Origin: Macrobrachium rosenbergii
Lineage: Eukaryota; Arthropoda; Malacostraca; Decapoda; Palaemonidae
Direction: 5' to 3'
DNA: 64,000 nucleotides
Assembly (NCBI RefSeq): GCF_040412425.1
Contig: NC_089763.1
Span: 57,873,587-57,937,586 of the forward strand
The translations under genes were made by a program, and so were the position numbers. The first letter of the stretch is position 1, and each line of letters begins with the position of its first letter. A model generated the notes under the pieces. That model saw only the letters and a program-made list of their open reading frames with translations, was not told where the DNA came from and did no database searches. Shown here piece by piece: positions 11,345 through 22,852 of the stretch.

Positions 11345-13254
11345 TGCTATCCATGAGATTTTATGTTTAGTTGCAAGAATATCAAATGTTGATAGATTGT
11401 CTTAGAACTCTTTGAAATACAATAATAAAACATTTAGATATGAACACTAGTTTTGAATATAATGAGGTAAATTTCAAACACTTACGTCGGATAATGCCAT
11501 TCTTTGTTGTCTATAGACTTCCGCGGTCAAATGTAAATGTTTTTATGGAAGAATTTGTCATACTTCCGGAAATGACTGACATAGTAGCGATGAAAGTCAG
11601 TAACTATGGGGACTTACCACCCGGCAAGTCATAATGCAGTTGCATTCAATGAGTTATTGGGATCGTATCGGTGCTTAATAATGTTGATTGCGTAAGAATT
11701 CGACAGGACTCTAAATAGCTCTGTCCGAAGTAACTTGATAGATAATCGTGCACCGAATATTAGTGATGAGAAGTGCATCTTCTCTCCACTTTTATGATAC
11801 CGATATTGAAAAACATTGCAATAAAGATCCATCCAATACCACAATGGTCCCGTTGCATATAAATATAAGAAGCGCTCATATTTTTTGTGATCATGGTAAC
11901 CAAGAGCTGTGAGTGTAAGTGTGTTATGATTGTTCATAATCGGGTGAGTAAAAGTGAATATGGTGACATGTGGCCGTTGAGGAAGATCCGCATGGTTCAA
12001 TGGCGAGACTAGGAAACTAATGAGGGGAAAAAAGACGTAAAGAGGACAAATGACAAAGGTTAAAGACTAAATCTGCATGGAAAGAATGTAGAATTGTAAA
12101 TAACTGACAATCTTGCCATAAAGAAAGAGGAAAGCCGAGTAGGCTATTATCATTAGATGATTGGAAAAGTAACAGTGTGTATAAATAAATTATATGTTTT
12201 GAAAGCACTTGATTATCAAAACTTATGTTCTTATAAGGTCTGTTTCAAATTTATGACTTACATCCAAAATGCCATCGTGTTATGTCCAATATTGTGTGTA
12301 TGACATGTGAATTTGTGGGTCGCACAGAGAGCCATCAGTGGAGCTGGGCTAAAATATAAAAAAAATTAATTGTTAGCTGTATACTGTACAATAAGCTCCC
12401 TGTTCATGATGTTTTTTTTATTTTAATATTTCAAAAATTTTGCATTTAAAAGAGAACTGGATTTTTTATTAGAATTCCATCTGGTCACAAAAATAAAGCC
12501 CGATTCCTCACATGTTGGTACGCCTGTTACATGTCACTTGTGTTTTACCAAGATTCAAGCACCACTCTCGCTTCGTGTTTCGTGGAATGGTACTGCTTTT
12601 TGCTCCAAACGGATTTAGTTAAGTTACGCTTTGAGGGTGTTGACTAGATGAGTTTCTGATAAGACCGGGAGATGTTCTTTTGGTGCTAAATGATAATTTT
12701 TGATCGAGTTCATCCTTTTTGTAGTGTATTTATGAAGTTTGTGATGTGTTGGGTGCGCGTTATGATCTGTGGAGTAGGCCTAGTGAGCGCCATTCTTCTC
12801 ATGCAGATGAAGGTAAGGTTCAAGTGGACAAGTTCATTGCAAATGCAATATAGTCAGGGCTACTTTAGAAAAACTGCTCAGACCAAACGAGTAAGTGATT
12901 AGGCTAAGCTATGACACCTTTTTTTCCTCATCCTACCTGCCCTTTAGTCGTAGAGTTGACTTGGGCTACCAAGGGGAAATGAGTAACCTAGACCTACCGT
13001 ACTTGGAAGGCTCATCCATTTTTACGACAAAAATGGCGTGTGTTTCCGTATTTATTGGGAATATATCCGTATAACGCCTTGGGCATGGGTAAAATTGTAT
13101 TATAAACCTTTGTCGTATTCTGTGCTTGAAAATATCATTCTCCTCTGTTGTGAGGCGTGTGCTGGGAACGCTGTGATGCGCGCCTTGTTAGCAAATCCCA
13201 ACCAACCGCACCTAACCTAACCTAACTTAGGGTACCAGGTCCATACGTTAGTGC
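9885..13254. other. Unassigned AT-rich DNA
   Basis: About 3.4 kb without a recognisable gene. The longest frames (123 residues at 11629-12000 minus; 77 at 10876-11109 plus) show no known domain and have an AT-driven composition. A (TA)n run lies at 11277-11341. A short (CCTAA)3 stretch at about 13,207-13,221 is telomere-like, as scattered TTAGG copies often are in arthropods. Confidence 0.6.
11277..11341. repeat. (TA)n microsatellite
   Basis: About 32 perfect TA dinucleotides preceded by a short T tract. Confidence 0.98.
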
Positions 13255-13567
13255 ATGAACCCCGTAGGGTGTTAGTGCTATCAGTTCACCTCATGCGGTG
13301 CACTGTAGGCATTACTTGACGTTCTTTGCAGCAGTCCTTCGGCCTCTAGCAGCAACCCCTTTCATTTCGTTTACTGTACATCTGTTCATATTCTTTTCTT
13401 CCATCTTCTTATTTTTCACCCTCTCCTAACAATTGTTTCATAGTGCAACAGCGAGGTTTTCCTCCTGTTACACCTTTAAAACCTTTTATGTTCAGTTTCC
13501 CTTTCAGCACTGAATGACCTCATGGGTCCCAGCACTTGGCCTTTGGCCTGAATTTTATATTCCACCA
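13255..13567. repeat. Dispersed decapod-type repeat (SINE-like)
   Basis: The block from the caccTCATGCGGTGCACTGTAG-type start to the end near ggcctttggcctgaatttta closely resembles a short interspersed repeat I remember from crab and shrimp genomic and UTR sequences. That is recollection, not a search. Only one copy occurs in the window, and I could not define target-site duplications. Confidence 0.5.
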
Positions 13568-13589
13568 TGTTAGTGCATGATATTAGTTT

Positions 13590-15740
13590 GCAAAAGTTTC
13601 ATGAACTTACCTTAATCTGAATGAGAGTTATCAGAGGGATTAGCCTAAGGTCCATGTATTTCATTCATATTGTTCCCCCCACCCAGAAACCCTGCTTTTC
13701 CACAGTGGTCCCCCAATTTAGGTTGGTGGGGTTACATCTGGTTAAAAAGTACTGATTTGTTAATGAAATGAATATAAAAAACTTTCAAAGCACACATTGA
13801 AATATATGGAAATGCAATAATGGTATAAGGTAAAATAATGCCTGTGCACTTTGTGCACTAGAGTTTAACCCATACAGGTATTCTGGAGTTGAACATATGA
13901 ATTTCTTATGTCTTAGTGTGTGTTTTGTATGTTTCTGACATTCATTTCGGTGTTGGATTAATAGTTTTATAGTTGCCAGACCCCATATATCCTGCAGTAT
14001 TATTTTACTTAAATACCACAACTGGCAATAGGAGTTTTTGCATAATACGAAAATCATCGCTAAATCAATCTCAAATTTATTGTTACCAAGATATTTACTG
14101 TCTTTTGTTTATGTATTTAATATTCATCCCCATGGGGCTGGTAGTAACATGACCCTCGTGGGAATATATAGTTGTGGTATTAAATTAGAAATACAGGACA
14201 GTACCATGGAAACCTATCTTACAATTATGGAAGACCACTGACAAACAAGATTTTGGACAGCAGAAAATACCAAAGTGAAAAACAAGAATATATTCTAACC
14301 CTGATGTCTGTTTGAGAACATTCATAAACTTTACCTTTCTTAGTGTAAGAGCTGTCCGAATCACTAGTTTCGTGTTTAAAAAAAAAAAAAACCTGGTTTC
14401 CCTGTGTGGTCCCATATAACCATAGGATATAAGAGAGTTCCAGTATCTTTAAAACATAATGTGCTCCTGGAATGAACATCATAAACATTTAAAAATTCTA
14501 GGTAAGTTTTGCATATAATTCTGCAATACAGCTGAAACAATCTGGGAACAAGAGTTACACGGCTGCCCTAAGAATTTAAATCGGTTTTCTCAATGAACTG
14601 AATTCCAGAATTCCACTTGAATGGGAAAGTAACAAGAGACATTGAAAGTACACTGACCATCCTTACCCACGATGAACCAGGACAAAAAAAAAAAAAAAAA
14701 AAAAAAAAAATTCATATGGGTAGCCCACTTGAATGAACATCAAAGCATAAACAAAGAACATAGAATAGAATCTTAGTGGGTAACAATTTTTGGTAAATTT
14801 TTACTTTAAATCATACAGTAATTGTATTCTGGAGTTGAAAATATGATTTTCTTAAGTTTGTGTGTGTGGTTGGAACATTTTTAATGTTTGCTTTGTGAGA
14901 AAGATAACTTTTAGAACTACTGGATCCCCTCATATCCTACAATTATGGGGGACCTCAGTGGGATGGCAGGTTTTTGGGTGGGGGAAACCACAAATGAAGT
15001 GAAATACAAAGATGTATTTAACTTAACCTATGGCACAGGTCTTTGCCTGGTCTGGGGCCTTTTCCTGCTGTGGATCCCCTCCCCCAACATAACCAAGGGC
15101 ACTATATTTAAACTAGTAAAGGAGATGCGCCCTAACCTAACATAGGGTGCCTGAAGGAGATTCCCTCTCACCCCCTTGAACACCCCACCTAACCTAAACT
15201 AGGGTGATGGGTCCTTACCAACCCCCCTCCAACACAACCTATGTTACCAGGTCTTTATGTACTTAAAGTGTGGGGTCACTTTTAAAACCTTCGATAAACC
15301 TTACTTTAATAGCAGTCAGAGCTTCCGGAAGTATCATGGGGATATTAGAATAAATCCATGTATTTTAATTTTTTGTATTTTCACCACCCCATAATCCCAG
15401 TTTCTTACTATGGCCCCCATAGTTGTAGGATGTAAGGGGGATCCTATATCTCCAAAACAAGACCTAGCCTATGAATTTGCTACTGAAATTGGAGTGAGAA
15501 ACATTCATAACACACTAAAACTGGAAAATCACATTTTCAACTCAAGAATACACTTATGGTTTAAAGGCAAGATTTAATAAAAACCAGACATTCAAGAAAC
15601 CATACTTTAATGAGAATCAGAACTTGTAAGAGTAAACCATCATGGGGAGGTTAGAACATAGCCTTATCATTTCATTTGCCCTGTATTTTTCCCCACCCAG
15701 AAATTCTTGTTTCATATATGATGCCCTAATTATAGCTATT
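13590..15740. repeat. Cluster of direct and inverted units of one repeat family
   Basis: At least four direct units (about 13595-13760, 14310-14500, 15280-15560, 15590-15730) share a core like tggtccccatagttgtagga followed by taagggggatcc. Two segments (about 13860-14030 and 14820-14990) carry the same sequence reversed (tattctggagttgaaaatat ... ggatcccctcatatcc). The unit at 15,280-15,560 contains the complement of the inverted segments, so hairpins are possible. Not recognised as a named element. A related unit lies at 28,091-28,510. Confidence 0.65.
14684..14710. repeat. Poly(A) tract
   Basis: About 27 consecutive A, inside the repeat cluster. It could be the tail of a retroposed unit, but no body is recognisable upstream. 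Confidence 0.9.
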
Positions 15741-15877
15741 TTGTAAAGAACAGCAACCCCAGAGTAAGGGTTGTTTATTTCTAATATTTGGGGTGGCTGA
15801 TGTTATTCTGATACTGGCGGTGCATCTGTTTGTTGATCAGTACTGGGGGTGGCTGATGTTAACAAGTTCATTCTGGA

Positions 15878-16050
15878 GGATAACAATGGGTAATTACATG
15901 GATCTTTACAACGTCTGTTTCTACTTTAAACAGCAGCTTAAGAATTAAAAATTTGAGGTAGTGCTCTTTTGTTTTTTTGTGCAGGTAAGTGCCTGACCAC
16001 TTTTGGGGAAGAATAGGTACAACACAACTAAAGAGCTCAGTTCGTTTCTG
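15878..16050 (+). repeat. Left inverted terminal repeat, DIRS A
   Basis: Contains tctactttaaacagcagctt, caggtaagtgcctgaccac and gaagaataggtacaac, each found reverse-complemented at 27,890-28,045. There is an extra stretch around 15,950-15,980 relative to the right copy. Confidence 0.85.
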
Positions 16051-16226
16051 CCGTTGATGACCGAACATCGGTCGTTCAGCAGGTGTGTTTTGTTAATTCA
16101 GGAGTAGTTTTGCCGGATGGTTTGGTTGTCCATCGAAGGATTTGGTAAAGTATTCTTTCATTTGGTAGCCTCCAAGCTATATTTTTTTAGCTTAGCTTAG
16201 CCTTTTTTCAATTTTTTGGACTATTA

Positions 16227-17930
16227 TGTCAGACACGAGTGTGACCAGTAACCGGTACTGCAGCAAAGGCTGTAATACTAGGTTGACTTCATTTAAATAT
16301 GGTGAACATTGTTTGTTTTCACTGCCGTGGACAAGTATGTTCCCCTGACTTGACTTGCGAGGAATGTAAAGATTGGGCTGTAAGTAAATGAAAAAGTGTT
16401 GACCAATGATTTGAATAAGTTAGAGAAAGCTAGGCTTAGGAAAGCAGCTGCTAGAGCTGAGACTAGAGCTTCTGTGTCCTCTATACCTTTGACTTCACGT
16501 TTCCTGATTCCCACTTCTCTCGCTCTCCCTACAACTCTGCTACCTGGCTCCCTTCCCTCTGAACCTAGTGCCACCGCCATCCTTGAAGCTTGGATGGATA
16601 AAAAATTTGACGCTTTAGTATGGACTGTTGCTCAGATAGGATCATAATGCAAGTGTCAGTGCAAGTGCTAGTGCCTGCACCCGGGGTAGTGTTGTGGAGG
16701 GGCTGGCCACTCGTCCCACTGATGCTCCTAGACAAGGATCCCTGCCAAACTCCCCTGCACCTGGGAGGAGGCAAACCATAGGTCCAAGGGAGGTTGGTGG
16801 GGTTTGCCCACGAGTAGTTGCTTCCTCAGTTGAGCCTGTTGCTGGTCCCAGGTATCAACAGACAGCCACTGGAAAGGCATCTTATGGACCTCCTAAATTT
16901 GGTCCCTGCCAGACTCCTCTACACCTGGGAGGAGGCAAACCATAAGTCCAAGGGAGGTCGATGGGGTTTGTCCACGAGTAGTTGTTTCCTCACCCAAACC
17001 TGTTGCTATTTCCCAGGTTTCGGCAGCCAAATGCTCGAAAGGTGTCCAATTGGATCACACCTTATCTTCCAGTGGTTTTGATTCTGAACCCAAAGGACAT
17101 GGTCGACGTTTTCAGGAGTCTTCTAGGCCTTTGAAGAGGCATGTTGCAGACATGCACCCAGTGGTACCTCGCAAGCACCATAAGGATCAAGAGCCCTCTT
17201 GCAGCTATTGAGAAAACAGAAAGCTCCCTTTGGACACCATGCTCCCATTGGCCCGAAAGCACCCATTGGCTCATAAGCGCCCATAGGCTCACAAGCACCA
17301 ATTGGCTCACAAGCACCAATTGGCTCCCAAGTGCCAATTGGCTACCAAGCACCAATTGGCTCCAAAGCGCCAATTGGCCCATAAGCGCACCTTGGATCTC
17401 CCTCTCCCATTGGATCCGAGCTCCCAGTGACTCATAAGCCTGCTGCAGGTTCAGTTCACATTGTAGCTCCAGAAATCCTGTTGGCTCCCAGCTTTCCAGC
17501 TTTGGGACACAAGTCCGAGACTCCAGGTTCAGATGTCCCTATTTCTGCAGGTCAACCTGTTTTGGCGCCTTCTGTGTCACAGATCCCCAAGGCCATGTCC
17601 TCTTCACCTGCCGCTGATCGTGCAAAGTCTGCAGGTACATCAGCAACCCAAGACTCTTCTTTGCTTCCCATTCACCAATGTTTGGACCACATCCTGGAAC
17701 TGTTGAAGAACCTTCATCTTTGAAACCAGAAGAACCACAGCAAGATTTGGCGCATTCTGCTGTATCTTCAGCAGAGGAGGAACCTGAACCAGAACAGCCT
17801 TCATCAGCTTACACCTCATTATTGAATTATTTTCTGTTCTGCTTCCCATTATATTTCTCCATCACGGCTCTTTCTTCCCTGAGATCAGTGTTGTTACATC
17901 AATCCTCGAGTATCACTAGACTCCTGTAGA
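16227..17930 (+). pseudogene. DIRS A gag
   Basis: Opens near ATG 16,227. A Cys-rich motif CFHCRGQVCSPDLTCEECKD (CxxC...C...CxxC) is followed by a helical KLEKARLRKAAARAETRA and a Pro/Ser-rich linker with GRRQTIGPREVGGVCPR. About 150 bases of that linker are tandemly duplicated (about 16,735-16,990). An 18-base repeat array follows (17,243-17,390), then the acidic motif SSAEEEPEPEQPSSAYTSLL near 17,770-17,830. It is probably the RNA-binding particle protein. Several stops and frame changes are present. Confidence 0.75.
17243..17390 (+). repeat. 18-base tandem array in DIRS A gag
   Basis: About eight units of caccaattggctcacaag with substitutions, encoding a six-residue K-H-Q-L-A-P/H type repeat in the likely gag frame. 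It occupies the same gag position as the unrelated arrays in copies B, C, E and F. Confidence 0.85.
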
Positions 17931-18575
17931 TGGCCCTCTCAATTTGTCCAAGAAAGCATTGTCAGGGATTGACTCTTGGCTGTCTGAGAAGAGGGAGTTG
18001 GGCAAAGTTGTATTTTCTTCCCCTCCTTCTCAGTTTTCCTGAAGGAGGTATGTATTCTATACAACCGGGGAAGCTCCTTCCTTGGGAGTTTCTGCTATAT
18101 TCGTACATGCAGACTGGCTCGGAGTCCTGTCGTGTGTGGACAAGGTGATTTGAGATGGAGCACAGGAGTTAGCTGCTTTTTTTCATCATGTATACTTAAG
18201 AAAGGAGACATGTGTGTTCTTTCACCACTAAAGGAATGACACCGTCCCAGAGATCTGCTCCTTTTTTCGCTCATCTGTACAGTACCAGCCTTTTTTCCTC
18301 GAATGACATTAGAGCTGGGTAGCTACGGAATTGCAAAAGGCTACTCACAACCTTCTTGTGCAGTCGTCCAAGCAAACGATGGAGTCTAACCGAACACCTG
18401 CTGTTTCATTTAATCCTCGGCCTCTCTCTCTCTCTCCAGCCATGGCCCTTTCAAGGTAACAGAAGAAGAGCTTCCTTGCGCTCACACACGAATCCCAGAT
18501 CAGTTCGCCCTATCAGCAAGAAGTCCTCTTCTAGACCAGTCTCTAGCCAGTGAGACTTCAGTCCTCCGTCTACCT

Positions 18576-20382
18576 GTGAGCGCCAGACTCCCACACTTCT
18601 GGAGACAGCAGGAGGCCAGATCGATAGAACCATGGGTACTACGGGTTCTCAAGGAAGGATATGCGATTCCCTTCAAAGAGAGTACACCTTTGTCACCTGT
18701 GCCCATCTCCTTAAAGGGGCACTCTGTAGGCTTTGAGAGCTTTTTTCGGCCCTCTCAAAGGGAGTTACAGCTCTCCTCCACAAGAGAGCTATAGAAGAGG
18801 TAGAAGACTTGTATTCAGAGGGGTTTTGCAATCACCTCTTTGTAGTCCCCAAAACCTCCGGGCGTTGGAGGCCAGTCCTGGTTGTAAGCGGTCTGAATGT
18901 CTTTGTCCAAACCACGAAGTTCATGATGCAGAAGAACAGCTCAGTTCTTGCTTCAATTTCCCAAGAAGATTGGATGGTCTCAATAGACATGAGAGATGCT
19001 TACTTTCATACCCCAATACACCAGGATTCCAGGAAATTCCTGAGATTCGCTCTCTGGACAAAGTTTTCCAATTTTGGGCTCTATGCTTCGGGTTGTCAGC
19101 ACCCCTCAAGTCTTCACCAGGGTAATGGGCGTGAAAGTTTGTCCATATCTGGATGGCTGGCTCTTGTGTTCATCATCCCAGAAGTGCACAGAGGACCCTC
19201 TCAGAACCCTTTAGTTAGCCCAGGAGTTGGGCAGGAAAAGTCCCAACTAGTCCCTTCTCAGACGATAGTCTATTTGGGGATGAAGATGGACTCTCGGGTT
19301 TTTTGGGTTTTTTCCATTAGAGAAGAGAATACTATCATGCACCCAAAGAAGTCCGTGATTTTCTGTGTCTTCAGACCTGCTTGCCAATGGCTGTATGAGC
19401 CTGCTACGGACTCTCTCCTCCATAGAGATGTTCGTTCCTTTGGGGATGCTGCATGCGAGGCCTTTGTAGTTTTTTCTGAAGGCCAGTTGGAATGAGAAGA
19501 TTCTTTCAGATTCCTTCGTATTCCCCATCACACAGGAAATAAAAGATCATCTTCAGTGGTGGCTCATAGAAGGAAGGTTCCACTCACGGAAGTCCCTATC
19601 TCATCTGAACCCGAACCTCTCATTGTTCTCCGACACATTGGACCTAGGTTGGGGAGTGACACTAGGACGATGGGAAGTGTCAGGGAAGTGGTCCCTTCAA
19701 GAGAAGAAACTGCACATAAATCTGGAGGAGTTGAAAGTGATTCACCTGGCTTTTCAACATTTTGCTGCAGTAACTCAAGACTCAGTGATTGTGGTTCATT
19801 CAGACCACACTACAGCTCTGGCTTATATTCGAAACCAAAGAGGCACTCACTCTCTGTCACTGTGCGAGCTAGCCAAGGATCTCTTTCTTTGGGTGCACAA
19901 CAACAATACACAGATTCTCATCTGCTGTTTTTAGGGCAAGTTAAGCATATTAGTGGGTGAATTGAGCTGTTGCAAACAGGTTCTACCCACAGAATGGTCG
20001 CTGAATCCACAGGTGTGCTCCAACATGTTGAAACGTTGGGGAACACCATCGATAGACTTGTTTGCAATGTCCAGGAACCATCGCCGCCCCTGTATTGCTC
20101 TCTGGCGCCAGACCCTCAGACTTGGGCAGTGGAAGCGATACTTCAGGATTGGTCACACCTGGAAATGTATGCCTTCCCTCCGTTCAGTCCAGTAAGAGAC
20201 GTGATCAACAAGTTAAGACTTCTCATCACGCATCAATGATCCTAGTAGCTCCCTTTTGGCCTCAGGAGGAGTGGTTTCCAGACCTTCTGGAACTTCTGTC
20301 TGCACTTTCCCACAGAGGAAAGATCTTCTCAGACAACCTCACTTTAACAGATATCATAAAGGTTGGTCCATTCTCGCCCTGA
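18576..20382 (+). pseudogene. DIRS A pol: RT, RNase H, methyltransferase-type domain
   Basis: RT begins near VSARLPHFWRQQEARSIEPW. FVVPKTSGRWRPVLVVSGLN and DWMVSIDMRDAYFHTPIH hold the first palm motifs (catalytic Asp in IDMRDAYF). The catalytic box near 19,140 is YLDG rather than YLDD, so the second metal ligand is lost. RNase H follows (LDLGWGVTLG, VVHSDHTTALAYI). The Dam-like region has PPLYCSLAPDPQTWAVEAI and YAFPPFSP, the DIRS counterpart of an NPPY motif. Frames change several times. Confidence 0.85.
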
Positions 20383-20579
20383 CAGGCTTTAAACTGTCAG
20401 GAAGGTTGTTAGAGCAAGAGGATTTTCAAGAAAAGCTGTGAATGCTATCGTAAAATGTAGATGCGACTCTCCTTCAAAGCACTACCAGGCTAAGTGGGCA
20501 GTTTTTAGGAGATGGGGTAAAGAACGTAACATCTCTTCTTCTACCTCTGTAGCCCAACTGGCCGAATTTTTACTTTTAT
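20383..20579 (+). pseudogene. DIRS A tyrosine recombinase, N-terminal part
   Basis: Translates as VRARGFSRKAVNAIVKC, then HYQAKWAVFRRWGKE and SSSTSVAQLAEFLL, the core-binding region of the recombinase. It stops at 20,579, where copy B begins. The continuation is at 26,491. Confidence 0.85.
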
Positions 20580-20580
20580 A

Positions 20581-20760
20581 GAAGTAAATTACCAAAGGGT
20601 TAACTACATAGCTCTTACATTTATTTCATTGCATAGAGGTGTGAACAGCTTAAATTTGAAAATTCGCAGTACTGTTCCAGTAATTTGGTGTAAGTAACTC
20701 GCCCTGCCCACTTTCGGGGAATGGTAGGTACAACACTACTAACGACCCTAATTCGTTTCT
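20581..20760 (+). repeat. Left inverted terminal repeat, DIRS B
   Basis: Contains aacagcttaaatttgaaaat, aatttggtgtaagtaactcg and ccctgcccactttcggggaa, all found reverse-complemented at 26,330-26,430. Confidence 0.88.
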
Positions 20761-20941
20761 GCCGATTGACAGCTTAACATGGTTGTAAACTTCAGCTTCC
20801 ATTTGACTTAGTATAATTCACCAGATGGTTTTCATCGTTTTTGGTGAAGTATTTGGTCTTTAGCAGAGACAGCTAATTTATTAGCATATTTTTGGACCTT
20901 TGCTTTTATGAAAATGTCTTGACTCTAGTTCTGCTAGTCCA

Positions 20942-22690
20942 GTGGGTTTTGCAGCAAAGGCTGTAAAACCAAACACTTCTATCAGTTATGACTCTCATAC
21001 CATTTGTTGTCAATGTAGAGGACAGACTTGCTCTTCTGTCTTGACTTGTGACGAATGCAAAGAGTGGGATCAGGGGAAATGGAAGACTTTGACTAGTTAC
21101 TTAGATAAACTTGAGAAAAACAGACGTAGGAGGGTGGCGGCTAAGGCCGAAGCTAAGAATTCAGTTAGTCAGGGTTCTCCTGTTTTGCATGCCCTTCCAA
21201 CTCCTATATCTGCATTTTCCCCTATCACCAGTCCTCTGACTTTACCTGTGACTCCATTATCCAACTTCCAACCTTCCGAACCCAATGCCATCGCCAGTCT
21301 GGAAGCCAGAATGGACCAGAAATTTGGTCTCTTAGTTAACACTGTAGCTCAGATAGGGGCTTCAGTGAGGGGCCTTATGGATAAGTTTAGTGCCAGTGAT
21401 GTCGGTGCAAGTGTTGTATCAGTGGAGGAGGTGGCTACTCGTCCCACTGATGCTCCTAGACGAAGGTCCCTGTCAAACTCCCCTAAACCTGGGAGAAGGC
21501 AAACTGTAAGTCCCAGGGAGGTCGGTGGGTTTGCCCACGGGTAGTCGCCCCCTCAACCGAGCCTGTTGTTTGAGATTCCCAGGACTCGGCGGATAGCCAC
21601 TGGAAAGGCGTCCACATTGGAGTTCATGCCCTTTCGTTGAGTAATTCGAATTTGGGGTCTGACGAATCCAAGTGCAAAGCGAGTCAGAAGCGCTGTTGGT
21701 GCTTCAAAAGTGCATCCAGGCCGTTGAAAAGACCAATATCCAATATCTGAGTTTCAGATCCTGTGCAAGCAGAACAGAGATCGGGATCTGAGTCCCAAAC
21801 CTTCATGTAGATTTTGGGGTGATCCATCTATTTTGTCGCTCGTAATGTCTGTGTTAAAGGGTCAGTTTTTGTGTGCCCAAGCGGATCTCCAAGAAACACG
21901 GAGATCGTGCTTTAGGATCCAAGGGATCTGGGCATCCAAGAGGATCCAAGGGATCCAGTTTTGTGGGATCTGGAGGATCCATGTATCTAGTGGGATCTGA
22001 GGGAACCAGACATCCATCAAGATCCGAGGGATCCAGTCATCCAGTGAGATCCAAGCGATCCATTTGTCCAGTGGAATCCGAGGGATCCATTCATCAAGTG
22101 GGATCTGCGGGATCCAAGTGTTTAGTGGGATCTAGAGGATCCGATGCACCTGTGGAACAGATCAACATGTAGTTCGTGCGTGATTGTGCGCGATTGCTCC
22201 CCTTCCGAGCTGGTGCCAAATTCATCCAGGTGTCCGGCGTCACACTCCACTTATTGTCTGGTTCAGGATCCGGCTTTGGAACCGATTAAACGTTCTTCTT
22301 CTAGACAGTATTATGGATCTTTTATGCAAACCGACAGTGACTCATGACCCCGAGGATTTGACTCTCTTGCCCATTTCGTCTGCAGAAGAGGACGTAGAAC
22401 GACATCAGACTTCTTCTGTCTACGCTTCCCTTTTGAAATACTTCTTGTTTTGCTTCCTGGACTTCTTTTGCCTCAGAAGATCTTATTTCTCCTCTTCAGG
22501 ACCTTTAAGGTTCTTCTTAAGTTTTATGATGAGCACCAGAAGAAGAAAATAGAAGCTTCTCTAGGCTTTGCTCCCAGATTAAGATGGCGCGGATATCGGC
22601 GATCCCAGGAGCTGGCAGCCTTGTTCAAAGAAATCTCTGCAGTGGTGTTCATTCATTTCCATATCTTCATCCAGATCGTTTGCACCTAGA
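20942..22690 (+). pseudogene. DIRS B gag
   Basis: The best preserved gag in the window; the first 200 codons are open (20,942-21,544). The Cys motif is ICCQCRGQTCSSVLTCDECK, then SYLDKLEKNRRRRVAAKAEA (helical, basic). A Pro/Ser-rich linker ends in SPKPGRRQTVSPREVGGF. After a stop, a nine-residue repeat array follows (21,915-22,157), then PALEPIKRSSS, then SSAEEDVERHQTSSVYASLL and KYFLFCF. The true N-terminus may lie a little upstream (about 20,910) because the frame is open there. Confidence 0.8.
21915..22157 (+). repeat. 27-base tandem array in DIRS B gag
   Basis: Nine 27-base units rich in ggatcc, encoding nine-residue units such as GSKGSGHPR and SEGSSHPVR. All nine stay in one frame with no stop. 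The unit is unrelated in sequence to the arrays at the same place in the other DIRS copies. Confidence 0.92.
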
Positions 22691-22852
22691 ATGATTTCCC
22701 TCTCAGCAAGCATTTCTGGAGGCGGTCAGAGGTAGACGTTCCATATCTTTCCAGCATTTCGAGACGTGAAAGGTAGTTCTCGATATTCTAAGTCCGTTTG
22801 ACCGATCAAGAAGTCAGCAAGCAAACCTTCCTCTCGCAAGTGAGGATACTAT

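Noticed and set aside
11629..12000. 123-codon minus-strand open frame
   Set aside because: No recognisable domain, AT-driven composition, and no homologous copy in the window; likely chance in AT-rich DNA.
13200..13235. (CCTAA)n suggesting a telomere
   Set aside because: Only about three units, far from any end and flanked by ordinary sequence; interstitial copies are common.
17141..17437. Trp/Ser-rich repeat frame as the product of the copy A array
   Set aside because: The frame with K-H-Q-L-A repeats fits the gag order better; this one is the shifted reading of the same tandem repeat.
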